Source: Takakia lepidozioides (lineage: Eukaryota > Streptophyta > Takakiopsida > Takakiales > Takakiaceae). From it: a stretch of 64,000 nucleotides of DNA. Within the stretch, counting starts at the first letter, position 1, and every line of letters starts with the position of its first letter. The notes under the pieces are model-generated. The model was not told where the DNA came from, did not search any database, and saw only the letters and a program-made list of their open reading frames with translations. Shown here piece by piece: positions 46,470-57,719 of this stretch. The stretch lies in the NCBI GenBank assembly GCA_030704615.1, contig CM060731.1, positions 53,984,221 to 54,048,220 of the forward strand. The letters are read 5' to 3'. The position numbers were made by a program, and so were the translations under genes.

Positions 46470-46940
46470 ATACACAAAAATTTCTCAGGGTCGTTGGTGC
46501 GCAGGCTTTTGTCAAGGGCTTGATATCATCATCGGTCAACTCAAAGTCAAAGACATCAAGGTTCTACTTCAATCTCTCCATCTTGTCTGACTTAGGAATG
46601 ACAATTGTCTTGTGCTCAATGCCCCAGTGCATCGCAATTTGTGCCGGTGTCTTGTTGTACTTTCTAGTGTGTTTATAGTGTGTGAGAGAGAGAGGGAAGC
46701 GAGAGATCACGCCTTACATAGAGTTATGAATCACAACTGAAGTCAATAATTCATAAGGGAGCACTTAGGGAAGATGCAAACCTGAAGAACAGCGTCATCA
46801 AGACACGAAACGGTGCCCAACAAATTCCGTGTTATCAACCCCACCACCAAATGGCGTGTGGGCAGTGACAGGTATCCCATGCTTCTGGTAGAAATTCACC
46901 AATGATTCACGCTGGAAGTAAGGATAGGTTTCGATGGTAG
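46470..46940 (-). pseudogene. Captured aldo-keto reductase fragment
   Basis: Two minus-strand exon pieces are present. 46940-46782 reads TIETYPYFQRESLVNFYQKH then GIPVTAHTPFGGG and, after a one-base frame change, LLGTVSCLDDAVLQ with a donor. 46661-46470 reads YNKTPAQIAMHWGIEHKTIV then IPKSDKMERLK, a TAG stop, and NLDVFDFELTDDDIKPL. These are the carboxyl-terminal halves of an NADPH-dependent aldo-keto reductase, closest in pattern to the aldose-6-phosphate reductase group. The catalytic Tyr/Asp region is absent. The frameshift and stop show decay after capture. Confidence 0.8.
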
Positions 46941-46944
46941 CTTA

Positions 46945-48540
46945 ATCTTTGAATATGCCGGGTCAAAAAGATGTCGTAATTTCTGCCAAACACATGCTGA
47001 TTAGAAAGGAGAGAGCCCATCCTTGCTCTCTTGGCTTGCTGGTCTACAATTTCAATCAAATGCCAATACATAGAAGATAAAGGTATAGAAAACTGCAGAG
47101 ATGAGGATAAAATAGTACAAGAAGGAAAACCAGACCGGGAGAAAAGAGAGGAAGTGCAAGGATTCCCCGAAGCTCAGTCCCAAACATTACATCCAGAACA
47201 TAATCAAAACAAGACCTTGTCAATTCCTGAAGTTCGCATAGCAATGGACTTACAATTGCATCTGTCTCGCCAACAATATGCCGCTCCGTCATATCTCCTC
47301 GATGCAAGACCAGCAAACACAAATCTTCATTGTGGGTTGAAATCTCACCTAAGGTTAAGTTGGCAAAATAAAAAGGGTGGAAATAGATGGAAATACATAA
47401 CATAATTTTGGATGGGTGTTAGGGACAACTTAACACACCAAATTACCGTTATTGTGGTTATTTTGAAGATGTTAGAAGGAGAATGGAGCCCATTATTAAA
47501 AGCCCATTAATATGCTAATAAGCCTGTTAAGAACCTAAAAAGATAACCACCATGAAGCCCATTATTGAAAGTGAACAAACGGAACACGCGCTAGAAGTTT
47601 AGGACATCGCGCCATAATGACAGCAGCCAAAATTGAATCGAAATCACTTCCTGGCTTGATACCATTGTTTCTCAATAACTCCAAGGAAGTCAGCAACTCA
47701 CTTCCTGGTGATGGAAGTATAAGGAAGGAGACTTCTCTCGTGTTCTTTTCAGCGAGTGAAGCCAAGTGAACATTCTTGGTCCATATCTGTTGAATTACAA
47801 AGACAGCGCACACACACCAACAAAGGCATTTCAGGGAAGGTGTCTCACTAGCATAACTCGCCCTGAACTCATCGACAGCCATACTACCCACCCTGGCTTT
47901 CACTTCACGCTGCAACTACAAAAGTAAGTCTCCCGGGGACCTCTGTGCTTCTCTGCGAATTTACCACTTCCCTCTGCTCTCCCCTTCAACTCATCATGAT
48001 GTCAATTGCATCCCCTCTCTCTTCTCCCATACCATAACCTCTCTCAATTTTCTATGTCAACGAGAGAGGAAAGAAGGAAAGAGAAAGCAGAAGTTTGTTG
48101 CGACCACAGTAGTGCGTCACAATGTAACCCCCAGTCTAAGAAACCCAAACAGGTAGAATGCTAGTCAATTTATTCCTTGTAACTGAAGCCCACCGCCAGG
48201 GAATTTCTCTACACTATCGTTTCTTATATATCATAGTTACAGTATCTTCATTCAGACTGCCGGCGCTCTCTGAAAAATGACAAGCATTTATGCTCACATG
48301 TATAGCGTATCTCTAAAGTGGCCATATTGTATACCTCAAGTAAGCCAATCCAGGTGTTTTTTTCAGAAGTCTAGAGCTCAAGTAGGTTACTGAAGAATTA
48401 AGCCAGCACACAATGGAAGACTGGTAACCGTGTGACACTTGAGCATTGGTGACAAAACCCTGCCAATTCCTCACAACGTGTAAAATTCGTGAAAAATCCC
48501 CATTGTTTAATGGATCTCAACTCACAAATGCACCAACCTC
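46945..48540. other. Unassigned; two minus-strand frames of unknown nature
   Basis: Minus-strand frames at 47403-47056 (with VGETDAIVSPLLCELQELTR and a GTAAGT donor nearby) and 47915-47562 (with GSELLTSLELLRNNGIKPGS) could be exons of another captured gene. I do not recognise them. 47930-48540 shows no gene. Confidence 0.35.
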
Positions 48541-48542
48541 TA

Positions 48543-48830
48543 TAGGTATATACCAAAGAGGATCACTACTACATAATGACGATACCTCTACTAGCATATA
48601 TAGCTAAGTTTCTTTGTAAATCAAGCGTTATACCTCTATTGGTATACTAATCAGGGCTACTACCTCATGACAATACCTCCACATAAATATACACTGATTT
48701 AGCAAAATTTATTTGCAAATCAAACGCTATACCTCTATAGGTATACCAAACAGGGAAACTACCTCATGACGATAGCTCTACCTACATATAGTCTAATTTT
48801 GACTTAGTTTCTTTGGAATGCAACAGATCT
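48543..48830 (+). repeat. ~100-bp repeat array, middle
   Basis: About three units are present. Each has TATACC TCTATNGGTATAC, CTACCTCATGACGATA and 'tagtttctttg' elements, and they lie in the same orientation as the right array. The array ends just before the HECT-like gene and may include its promoter. Confidence 0.88.
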
Positions 48831-48873
48831 CAATGGATCTCAATTCTTACTTTTTTGGCAGGTTCACAAATGC

Positions 48874-51800
48874 GTGCACGATATAGAAATGTCCAAACAA
48901 GATGAAGACTGGACGCACCACTTGCAGGATATTGACCCTGGTTGTGCATCACAAAACAATGAGGATTCTTTAGTACAAAACTTGCCACAAATCCCGCGTC
49001 GAGTAAGTGTTTTGCATATCCACCTAGATTTGGATCTTCTTCAAGATCAAATGTACCGGCACCACCCCAAGGCCAAGGTCACGACGTCCAAGGTATGGCA
49101 AATGTACCAAGTCTTTGTGGACCTACTGAAATTGGCACTGTCAATGACTTGAATGTTTCTGTTCCTCGAAACATTTGCGAGTCGAGAACACAACGAACAA
49201 GACAGCCTCAAGCATCTTCTAATGTGCCTCCCAAAGATATTCAACGGCGCATCCATATGCTTCCAAGGTCAACAGAGTGGTCAACCTATCGTGAGGCTTT
49301 AACGCCATTGATTTCCAACTGGGTTCCAGACAACCCAGTTGTTTTGGTCTCTCTCAAAGCAAACCTTCAGTGGGGTGGGCAAATCTATCCCGAGCCATTC
49401 TGTCTTGGAACAGTGGAGTTTCAGATTGCTGCCCACTTTGCACAACTTGAGCCTCATCGTCAAACACCTACACCACGTGTGACAGGGTGTTTTTTCAAAC
49501 GGACCAGGAGAGCAACAGGCAAATATTTTCTCGAGCCATTGATTCGAAAACGTGGGGCTCTATGGGGCCGATTGCCAGCAACAACATTTGTTGTTTACAT
49601 CCCTGATAGCAGCGAGGTTTCATATGTTCCTGATGTAAGCACAGTCCCAAGTGATGGAATTGTTGCTTATCAACAATTCCTAAGAAATCCACCTAAGAAG
49701 AGGGATAGAAGGTGTAGGGAGGTTGACAATGAAAGAAGGTCCAATGCCCATGGATGGCGATGTGGTAGTGCACAGATCAGGCCTATGGAGATTGAAGATT
49801 CTCAATCTCTGTCCTCATCAAACGATGGTGAACCTTTTCATATGGCCCCATCACAAGTTCAAGATGTTCATGTCACCCAAGTGCCCCAAGATGTTCGAAG
49901 GGTCGAAAGGCCTTATGGTATGACAACATCTCACATTGAAGCTGATAGTACGTCACAAGTACCGAAGCGTGTCAGAGGTTCAAATGGGGTAAGGCCTTCT
50001 ACGACCCTGCACATCACGGGATTAAACAGTGATGTGTCTTCGTTTGGATTGATGGAACAATCAAGTGGCAATATTCCGACTAGCAGCCTTGGAGATTCTG
50101 ATTCAGATTTTATGAGTGAGCCGCCTCGAGGTGGATGTAGGAACGTGCAACGGGGGAATGTCCAAGGTCACTATAATCTGGCATTACCTGCATCACCAAT
50201 CACAACAACGCATGTTGGTATGTCCTCCTCATCTAGTATGATTGTTAATGAGATGGACATAATCTCCTCAATACCCACTCATTGTACATGGGCAGCTGAA
50301 GATGAAGTTCTGAACAAGATGGCAGAGACATGGATCAAACATCAAGAGGCATACTTCGAGGCATTGGGGGAACGTGATGTTAAATCTGCATATGAAGCAC
50401 TCGATGTCCACAAGGATGAACAGGGATCCCAAGCTTTTTGGTCAGCTTTTGACATGTTTAAAGTTGAGCTCCATACAGATTCTTTCAATGATGAAGTGTT
50501 GAGACGTATTGGTAACGAGCTTTTTAAAAGAAAAGAGCTTCGTAGGGGTTCCACTACATCTGAGGCTAATCTCAGTAGGGTTACTATGCACCCTTCCATG
50601 AGCATGTATAATCCTGGCGATATTCGAATTCAGTTTGAGCTCATGGCGCGACCTTTTTGGAAAGATTGGGATGCATGGGATCTAGCTATCTCTAAGTCCT
50701 CGAATGTTGGTCTATGTATCCCAACAGCAGAAGAGATTCTACAACACTACAACATCAATGGAGGTTCTCTAGGTGATGAAGATCACACCTTCAGTCAAAG
50801 AATCCATGAGACATTGAAGTTATGTGCTTTTACCAAATTTTCAAGGGCCCACCTTGAGCTTATGTGTTGCTCAGACAAAATTGAGACTCACCAAGATGAG
50901 GCGACACTTTTGCAATCAAGAGAGAAGGTTGATGAAGCCATATTGAAATACCAACGGTATTATATGAGTCAAATTGTTTTCAAGCCGTACAAAAGATGGT
51001 TGGGCTTTTCCAACATCACTATTACCAAGATTCCGGTGAGTTCATGCACTGTCATGATCGTATTTAATTTTGTAAGCTTGCTTTCACTTAGAATTAGACA
51101 TTTCGAAGTTGTTGAAATTTCCGTGTTGTTTTTCAAGGTGACCCAAACGAAGGAGCTTCAAGCTTTCAACCTTGAATGGAATGAGATCAAACATGAAAGA
51201 GCTTGCTATAGACCAAAGGTTGAATTTATTCATTGCAGCGGCATTGCTGAAAGATTGACTATCGATGAAGATGGTTTGCGTGATGCATGGCTTACAAATA
51301 CTTGGAAGCAATTTTGGTCTACCTCTTTCGTAAGCAGTAAACACAAACTTTTTTCATGTCTTAAGATTATTTGTAATCTTTTGCTTTGATGCACATTTTG
51401 CATACTTAGGAATGTTTTTTGTGCTTTTTGCATTTTATGACAAACTTGAATTGTACTAGCAAAGACTGATGATTTTGTTGTTGGTTTTCAGAGCTACAAT
51501 TCCATATTTGAATATCCTGATAATCTTCAAGGAAAGTTGTTGCATCCAAAATTGGATTCTGAGGTCATACGCACAGACATTCAATTGGATGCGGTGAGAT
51601 TTGGATTGCAAAGTCATTTGTTTTAGATTGACATGCATGAATTATTTTTAAAGATACTCCCATGACAGTCATTTCTTGTGTTTGAATGTTAGGTATCATT
51701 GTTGATTCTTACTATTTGTTTGTGCATATTGCAGGCCAAAATGCTAGGGCATTTGATCTTCATGCTCGCATCGAACGAATTGGAAGTCTCAAGACCTTTT

Positions 51801-52573
51801 TCATTCGCAACTTTGGTCATGTTTTGTGACCAAGTCCCCGAGTCCAAAAACATGTCCGTTGGTGTGGAGCCCAAAATGAAAAAGGATTTAGAACGTGATT
51901 TTCGATTGGGCTGGGCCGCAAAATGGTCAATCTTAAATTGCCTTAGAAAATCAAGAGATGAGGCAATGAAATTGATTCGAAGACTCCAAGAGGATGAAAC
52001 ACATGAAGACTTGGCTTGGACATTCTCGGATTTCAATCTGACAGAAGAAAATTGGGAATCTGAAGTTGAGCACAAGATTGGAGCCATTGTTTGGAGTCAT
52101 CTTTTCAATGGACGCAATTTGATTGTGAAGGCAATGCAAGAGGGGTTTTACATGGCTGTGGAACAAGCACCATGTGCACCCACCATAAAAGATCGAATGA
52201 AAGACAGTTTGAAAGGCAATCTCCTGATACAATGCGTGTTGTATTCAATGGTGCCTGTGCAATTGAAGCAAGTGATTTCTTGAGGAAGTGCATATTTGAT
52301 GTATCTATATTGCCCCTCCAACAAAAATGGTTTCGAGATTGTGTGGATCAAATGACCTATGCTGAGAGGTCTCGATTGGCTATTTTTATCACTGGATTGG
52401 AGTACTTTGGCGGCAAAGACATCAATATACAACTTCTCAATCGACACGACTATCCATGCATTCAAGCAAGCACTTGCTTTCAAGTTCTATATCTTCCCCC
52501 ATACAAAGATGCCTCAATGATGATGACGAAGATTAACTATTCTACCATGGATAGTAGTTATGGTCGTGCATGA
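48874..52573 (+). CDS. Large protein with HECT-like C-lobe
   Basis: Exons inferred: a short 5' exon (about 48890-49008, donor GTAAGT); a main exon from about 49095 to 51035 (donor GTGAGT); 51138-51329; 51492-51593; and 51735-52573. The internal junctions after 51035 keep phase zero. The amino half is unrecognised (TEWSTYREALTPLISNWVPD; FCLGTVEFQIAAHFAQLEP). The carboxyl end reads KWFRDCVDQMTYAERSRLAI, FITGLEYFG and CIQASTCFQVLYLPPYKDAS. This is the pattern of a HECT E3 ligase C-lobe: an 'FITG' strand, then a catalytic Cys in TCF followed by LxLPxY. HECT enzymes pass ubiquitin through that Cys. A frame change near 52205 separates SLKGN from SPDTMRVVFNG, so the copy is either mutated or holds a sequencing error. 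Confidence 0.72.
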
Positions 52574-52579
52574 CATGTG

Positions 52580-53380
52580 GAGGTGAAGGGTGTGAGTCAT
52601 GGCTCAAACAGAGGGGTTGATTTTGTGGTATCATAGATAATTGAAATGCTCTTGGAGTGGTACTGTGAGTGTGACATCTGGTTGAATGTTAAGTGTTACA
52701 AGTTCGCTGAGTAGTGCCATCTGGTTGTGGCCCAAGGATGGGAATCCATTTTTGTTGTCGGTTGTTACATTTCCAGCTGTTGGTGACTTTTGCACAAAAG
52801 TCATCAATGGATGAGGATTTTGACAGTGAGGTATAGCTGCGGTCCCCTATCTTCTTGCACCCATTAATGGAATGCTGCTATACTGCATATTTAATATGGT
52901 AAGTGGAGTACTCTACTATAAAATGTTTATTAGCTAGTTTGACATTCTTATGCGCTGTATGAAGTGCTCTAATATGTTTTAGTCTTGGGGGAGAGGGTGG
53001 GAGAGAGGCCCACCTGCCGTATGATTTCTGTAAAGCTTCAAGACATTATTACATTGTAAATATCACCCCATGAGAAGTATCACAGTTCAAGATTGTCTTC
53101 TTTGATGAATTGGTCATGCCCTGTTGTTTTCCTTGAAAGCTAGTGAAATCTCACACATGTTTTAGGGTTTATCCAATGCCATTTTAAGGTTTAGAAACAT
53201 CCACAGCATTACACAATTGGCAATAAGAAAGTGGGTAAGGTAACATGTGTTCACTAATTTGGGCACTCCTATGGTCTTATGCAGATATGTCTGAGCTTTT
53301 GCTGTGCGGGAAGTCATTTTTTCAGCTGCGACCAGGGGCATATAGACTGAATTATCTTAGGTTTCTTTGTCTTCCAGACA
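52580..53380. other. 3' flank of HECT gene, no gene seen
   Basis: AT-rich sequence without substantial frames, probably the 3' untranslated region and spacer before the right repeat array. Confidence 0.5.
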
Positions 53381-53384
53381 GTAT

Positions 53385-54175
53385 ATCTCTGTAGGTAAAC
53401 CAAACATGACTATTACCTCTTAACGATACCTACAGCCTGATTTATCTTGAGTTTCTTTGGCTATCATGCGTTATACCTCTGTAGGTATACTAAACAGGGG
53501 AACTACCTCATAACGATACGTCAACCTGCATATAGGCTGATTTGACCAAGTTTCTTTGTAAGTCAGGCGCTATACCTCTGGTGGTATACTAAACAGGGCT
53601 ATTGTCTCATGACGATACCTCCGCATAAATATAGATTAATTTGGCCAACTTTTCTTGTAAAATGAAATACTATACCTCTGCAGATATATCAAACAGGGCT
53701 ACAACCTAATGACGATACCTGTACTAGTATATATAACTAAGTTTCTTTGTCAATGAAGTGTTATACCTCTGTCGGTATACTAATCAGGGCTACTACCTCA
53801 TGACAATATCTGCCCATAAATATACACTATTTTTGACATCAAATTTATTTGTAAATCAAACGCTATACCTCTGTAGGTATACCAAACAGGGAAACTATCT
53901 CATAACGATACCCTTACCTACATATAGTGTAGTTTTGACTAAGTTTCTTTGGAATCAAACGCTGTACCTCTGTGAGTATACCAAACAGGGAAATTACCTC
54001 ATAACGATACCCTTACCTACATATGGTGTAGTTTTGACTAAGTTTCTTTGGAATCAAGCGCTGTATCTCTGTGAGTATACCAAACAGGGCTAGTACCCAA
54101 TGACGATACCTCTACCTACATATAGACTAATTTACCAAAATTAACTAAGTTCCGTTGTAATCAAGTGCTATACCG
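53385..54175 (+). repeat. ~100-bp repeat array, right (eight units)
   Basis: Units start with TATACCTCTGNNGGTATAC at about 53386, 53472, 53570, 53672, 53760, 53863, 53964 and 54062, with a partial one at 54167. Spacing is 86-105 bp. Each unit holds an imperfect palindrome (ACCTCTGTAGGTAT), ACAGGGNNACTACCTCAT, GACGATACC, and AAGTTTCTTTG. The second to fourth units mirror the left array. The open frame across part of it is a repeat artefact. Confidence 0.93.
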
Positions 54176-54179
54176 CTAC

Positions 54180-54930
54180 ACCTGCGCAAAGGGCGTCCAT
54201 TCAGTAGAGGTTGAAACTTGACTTGGGCATCTCAAAGTAGACTCCTAACCTATCATGCCAAGTGATACCATTCATCATCATACCTGTCATACCTATCATC
54301 ATCATGCCAAGTGTAAGGTTGTTGACCACTTATGTGAGAAAAATAAATGTTACATGGAAGCAAAAAAATTCTACTTTGTGGTTGTACAGGCTACAGGAGT
54401 GTTCCAGAACCTGGAGAGATAGACCTCTCGGTGGCTATGGAAGGTATACAGCAGTTGGAGAAACCATGACTCCAATCAACAGAACACAAGTTATCAGATT
54501 TTAAACTCAAGGTACATGGCATATAAGAGACAAGGGTGCAGCTATAAGTCCTGGTTGAATATTCGTGTCTCCATGAGTGTATATTCAGATTTTTATTACT
54601 GTATGCAAAATTCTTAGATTATGAATAGAGGGTTCTTGAAAATGAGGCAAGTTGGTCATCATTGTCTCATATGTGGGGCAGACAAAGATTGTTGGAGATA
54701 AAAGGCGGCCTCATGAGCCTCACGCTGTGCACTTCCCAATGAAACCCAACAATTTCACAACCCTCCAGAGATCGTACAACCTAGGCCCTGCCCCCAAGTA
54801 GTATGGTTTGATGTTTAGGGTGTATGGTTCAATATGGACAATGGATATGATGATGACATTTATTTAACATAAATCCTCAAAGTACGTGACATAAAATAAT
54901 TATCTTTGAATGTGATTGTCCCACTTATTC
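54180..54930. other. No recognised gene
   Basis: Short frames only. 54390-54510 is open on the plus strand (ECSRTWRDRPLGGYGRYTAVG) and may be a captured piece, but it is not recognised. A simple ATCAT run lies near 54265-54305. Confidence 0.45.
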
Positions 54931-54932
54931 AG

Positions 54933-56703
54933 TTAATCACAATTACATACAAGAGCTTGTGTAATTAAAAGTTGGAGAGCTTCCCTACTTAACACGGTAT
55001 TACCAATGAGGTCCAATTGATCAAAATATCTATGTTCATGCGTTGCCAAACCACAATACCGAGACATGTAGTAGTGGAGATGAAAACAAGAGATCGAATC
55101 CTTCCCAACCTTTCCAATTTCATAAGCTTGTGCACGGACACGAACCATGTCAGGAATGAGTTCAGCTCCTTTGGTAGGAAGGTCATGCAAACCACCTGCA
55201 CATCGCCACCTTTGATTCCCACGAGGCCCCAAGTCTTGGTTACCAATGTGTCGGGGGTCTTCCCTGAATCGTGGATCATCAATAAGGTGGCTGGTCCATC
55301 TACATGATCAAACACATCACCACATTAGAATAACATTCCAATGTAAATTGTAGCTTAACAATGAAAGTACAAACAAGAGAAAACCATGAGCTTACCCATG
55401 CAAACGTTCATACTCGCGAAAGAAACGAGCAGGAACATGTGATCGACGATATCGACCGTTTTCATTAATCGTGCGAACTCGATGTCCATTCCAAATCTTC
55501 ACGTATTCATCAACAGCTTCTTGTAGTATGGGCATATATACGTCAATAAAAGATTGTCGTTGCCACGGATCGTCCATATCCAAAATCCATCATTGACCAT
55601 TGCTTGGAAGCAATTTTTGTAGTAGAACATTACCTTCTCCCATAGATGCCGCCAAAAGTGTTCAATCCTCTAACGTGGTGATTACACCACACAAAGTATT
55701 AGGAATATGCACAACATTACACACTCAATGATTAATAAAGATGAACCAAGAAATATGACAGAAACGTAAAGTTGATATGCAAGATAGAATTGTATAGAAC
55801 ACTAACCTGATTGTGTGTAGAAGACCCAGTCAAGTACGGATTGGGTGTTTCAAAACGTGTGGCTTCAATGTGTTGTTTTATAAGAGAGTGCTATACTGCA
55901 AAATCAGATCGAATTCGTAAAGGTGCTCCAAACTTGGAAACTGCATCGTGATATCATTTGAAAATGGTTTTTTCTTTCTTGTTTCTTGCAACGTTCGCCC
56001 ATAAAACAAAATGAGAGGCCCCATCAATGCCAGCATGTACTCGAAGACCAAACATAATCAATTTGTCATAAGTTGCACCACGAATTGCATACATGTTTTA
56101 GTTTGCCTACAATTTTGTGCGATATGTAATACAAGAAAACGTCTTGCATGTGCATCTTCAAAGAACATTAAGATGCATGAGATAAAATACTTACAGTCAA
56201 TGTGCCATAGAGCCATAGGCATTGTCACATTATACTGAGTCCTCCGAATTGCCTGTGCCCTTCTCCTACGCTCATAATGGTAGGGTGAGATGATTTTCAG
56301 CTTCCCCCACCTTCCTTCGAGGAATCCGCCAATTTGACCTCCTTAAGGCAGATTGCACTGTTCTCATTCCCCAATTTGACCCATTCTCTTCAATAGGAAG
56401 CAACTCTTGAATATTTTCATACAAGCGTTGGACACTCAATTCATGATGAACTTTGAAAGGAGACCCTTGGACTTCTGATAGCAATCTTCTCAATGGTCGT
56501 ACATCATCAAAAGAAAGGGCAGTGGCGATTGATTTCATTGTGGCACCCTCATTCAACATTGCTTCCACATAAAGTACTAAATCATCCACTACTTTGTCAC
56601 CATCCAAATGGTTGTTTTCCATGCTCACATGATCTGTCTTATCTCTGCTTAATAGCCCCAGTGCCAATGCCTTCGACCTTGCCCTTGTTGTAATTGTTTG
56701 CTG
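54933..56703 (-). pseudogene. Integrase-type DDE transposase, decayed
   Basis: Read on the minus strand: a helical amino region resembling a helix-turn-helix plus linker (NEGATMKSIATALSFDDVRP ... NWGMRTVQSALRRSNWRIPR, 56600-56300), then YNVTMPMALWHID (about 56200, first Asp) with a GTAAGT donor. LIMFGLRVHAGIDGASHFVL (about 56040) and FGAPLRIRSDFAV (about 55915, second Asp) follow, then YLTGSSTHNQ with donor GTTAGT (55806). Acceptor and RIEHFWRHLWEKV (about 55660, the Glu) come next, then DMDDPWQRQSF to NGHRVRTIN (55580-55460). All three catalytic residues are visible. Damage: TGA near 55951, TAG near 55895, a missing base before DMDD, and frame changes near 56275 and 56080. The order matches integrase-core proteins carrying LWHIDGxHKLI and HNQRIERLW. 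It probably once moved the element. Confidence 0.8.
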
Positions 56704-56704
56704 T

Positions 56705-57200
56705 TAATTCTGTAGTCACTGCATCCACTCACAACCCATAGGACTTATGTCACTAAAGTTCACATAGGCTATCAAGTAGATGAACCAAATGTACTTTGAA
56801 ACAACAACTACTCTATCCTAAAATGTATTAGCAAACCACAGTACACAGTGTGGGCAGGTTGAAGACAAACCATGTGACAAAACTCATGAGTCACCTGCAC
56901 GTACACAAGAACTACAGCTTTAGCTAAAATGATATCTTTATCAATGATTGGGGGAACTCATGCCAATATGGGAATGTGCTTACTCATGGGCAGATCTTGT
57001 CATTTGGTGATCCAAGAAGGCTTCCATCATACATAGCGCCACCACCGCTCCACCACCGCTCAACCCTAAACTTGTTGTTGCATTCTTCTCTCGTTACTTC
57101 TCGTCCTCCAACTGATTTGATCCTTTCACTTTTAGGGCATCTCTGCCCTAAAAACCCTTCATCACTTCATTTCTCTCTCCCTTTCCCTCGCTCTCGCTCG
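56705..57200. other. 5' flank of integrase gene
   Basis: No gene is recognised. CT-rich runs at 57165-57205 (CTCTCTCCCTTTCCCTCGCT) adjoin the right TIR and could be a promoter region for the minus-strand integrase. Confidence 0.4.
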
Positions 57201-57204
57201 CTCT

Positions 57205-57344
57205 CTAGTATATATCTCTCCTTTAGGCTACGCGACTCATGTCGTGACTTAGGCCTTACCACAAGCAAAGGATGGACGGGCAGTAGGAATAGACGGGCTA
57301 GCATGTATATTCAGCTTATACTTTTGTATGTATATGTGTATATG

Positions 57345-57380
<36 letters not shown>

Positions 57381-57548
57381 GATAATATATTATATACAAC
57401 ACTGCGTTAAAAATTATAGATTACAATTCAATTGAATTGCAGTCAGCAATTCAATTGAATTGCAAATTAGGGTTAGTTCAATTGAATTGGCATCTGATCA
57501 AGTGAATTGCGCTGCATTTCACATCAAGGCCTTTTTGGAATTCCCTAG
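57205..57548 (-). repeat. Right terminal inverted repeat of giant element
   Basis: This is the reverse complement of 38108-38445, ending GGAATTCCCTAG. The ATATAC microsatellite in it is longer than in the left copy. Both CAATTCAATTGAATTG palindromes are complete here. Confidence 0.95.
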
Positions 57549-57552
57549 TCAC
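57549..57552. repeat. Putative target duplication TCAC (right)
   Basis: It follows the right terminus and is the same as 38104-38107. Confidence 0.65.
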
Positions 57553-57719
57553 CCTCTATGTATATATGACGCCTATCAAAGGACTGTAAATTATGGTGTC
57601 TCTTGACCCCCAAGGGCTACCTACTGCCTTCCAGCATGAAGGTGGACACCTTCGTGACACCAATACCACAAGCACTTCCGAGGTGGTATGTGCCCATTAC
57701 CATTGGGCCACAACTTGGT

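Larger units (their letters stand above)
38108..57548. mobile_element. Giant 19.4-kb TIR element with integrase and HECT genes
   Basis: Its ends are long, nearly identical inverted repeats starting CTAGGGAATTCC, with TCAC on both sides. Contents, left to right: an inverted ~100-bp repeat array; first exon of a zinc-finger gene; a LINE insertion; the rest of the zinc-finger gene; an ITPK exon; an aldo-keto-reductase remnant; a second repeat array; the HECT-like gene (plus); a third array; and the integrase-type transposase (minus). Integrase-like DDE enzymes with LWHID motifs occur beside HECT-like genes in some animal and other eukaryotic repeats; this is from memory and needs checking. The combination, size and captured exons make this the likely novel system of the window. 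It does not match Ginger termini (TGT), gypsy or MULE. Confidence 0.82.

Noticed and set aside
49095-51035. Naming the amino half of the HECT-like protein as a known domain
   Set aside because: I could not match it to a family with confidence and leave it unassigned.
53758-54093. 111-codon frame with repeated LYLCRYTKQGNYL
   Set aside because: Translation of the ~100-bp repeat array. The unit length happens to keep the frame open, and it is not a repeat protein.
53385-54175. CRISPR-like array
   Set aside because: Units are ~100 bp tandem repeats without unique spacers of constant size and without cas genes, in a eukaryotic context.
38108-57548. Helitron or Maverick/Polinton as identity of the giant element
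   Set aside because: Helitrons lack TIRs and code for Rep/helicase. Polintons carry DNA polymerase B, ATPase and capsid genes and 6-bp duplications. None of these is visible.
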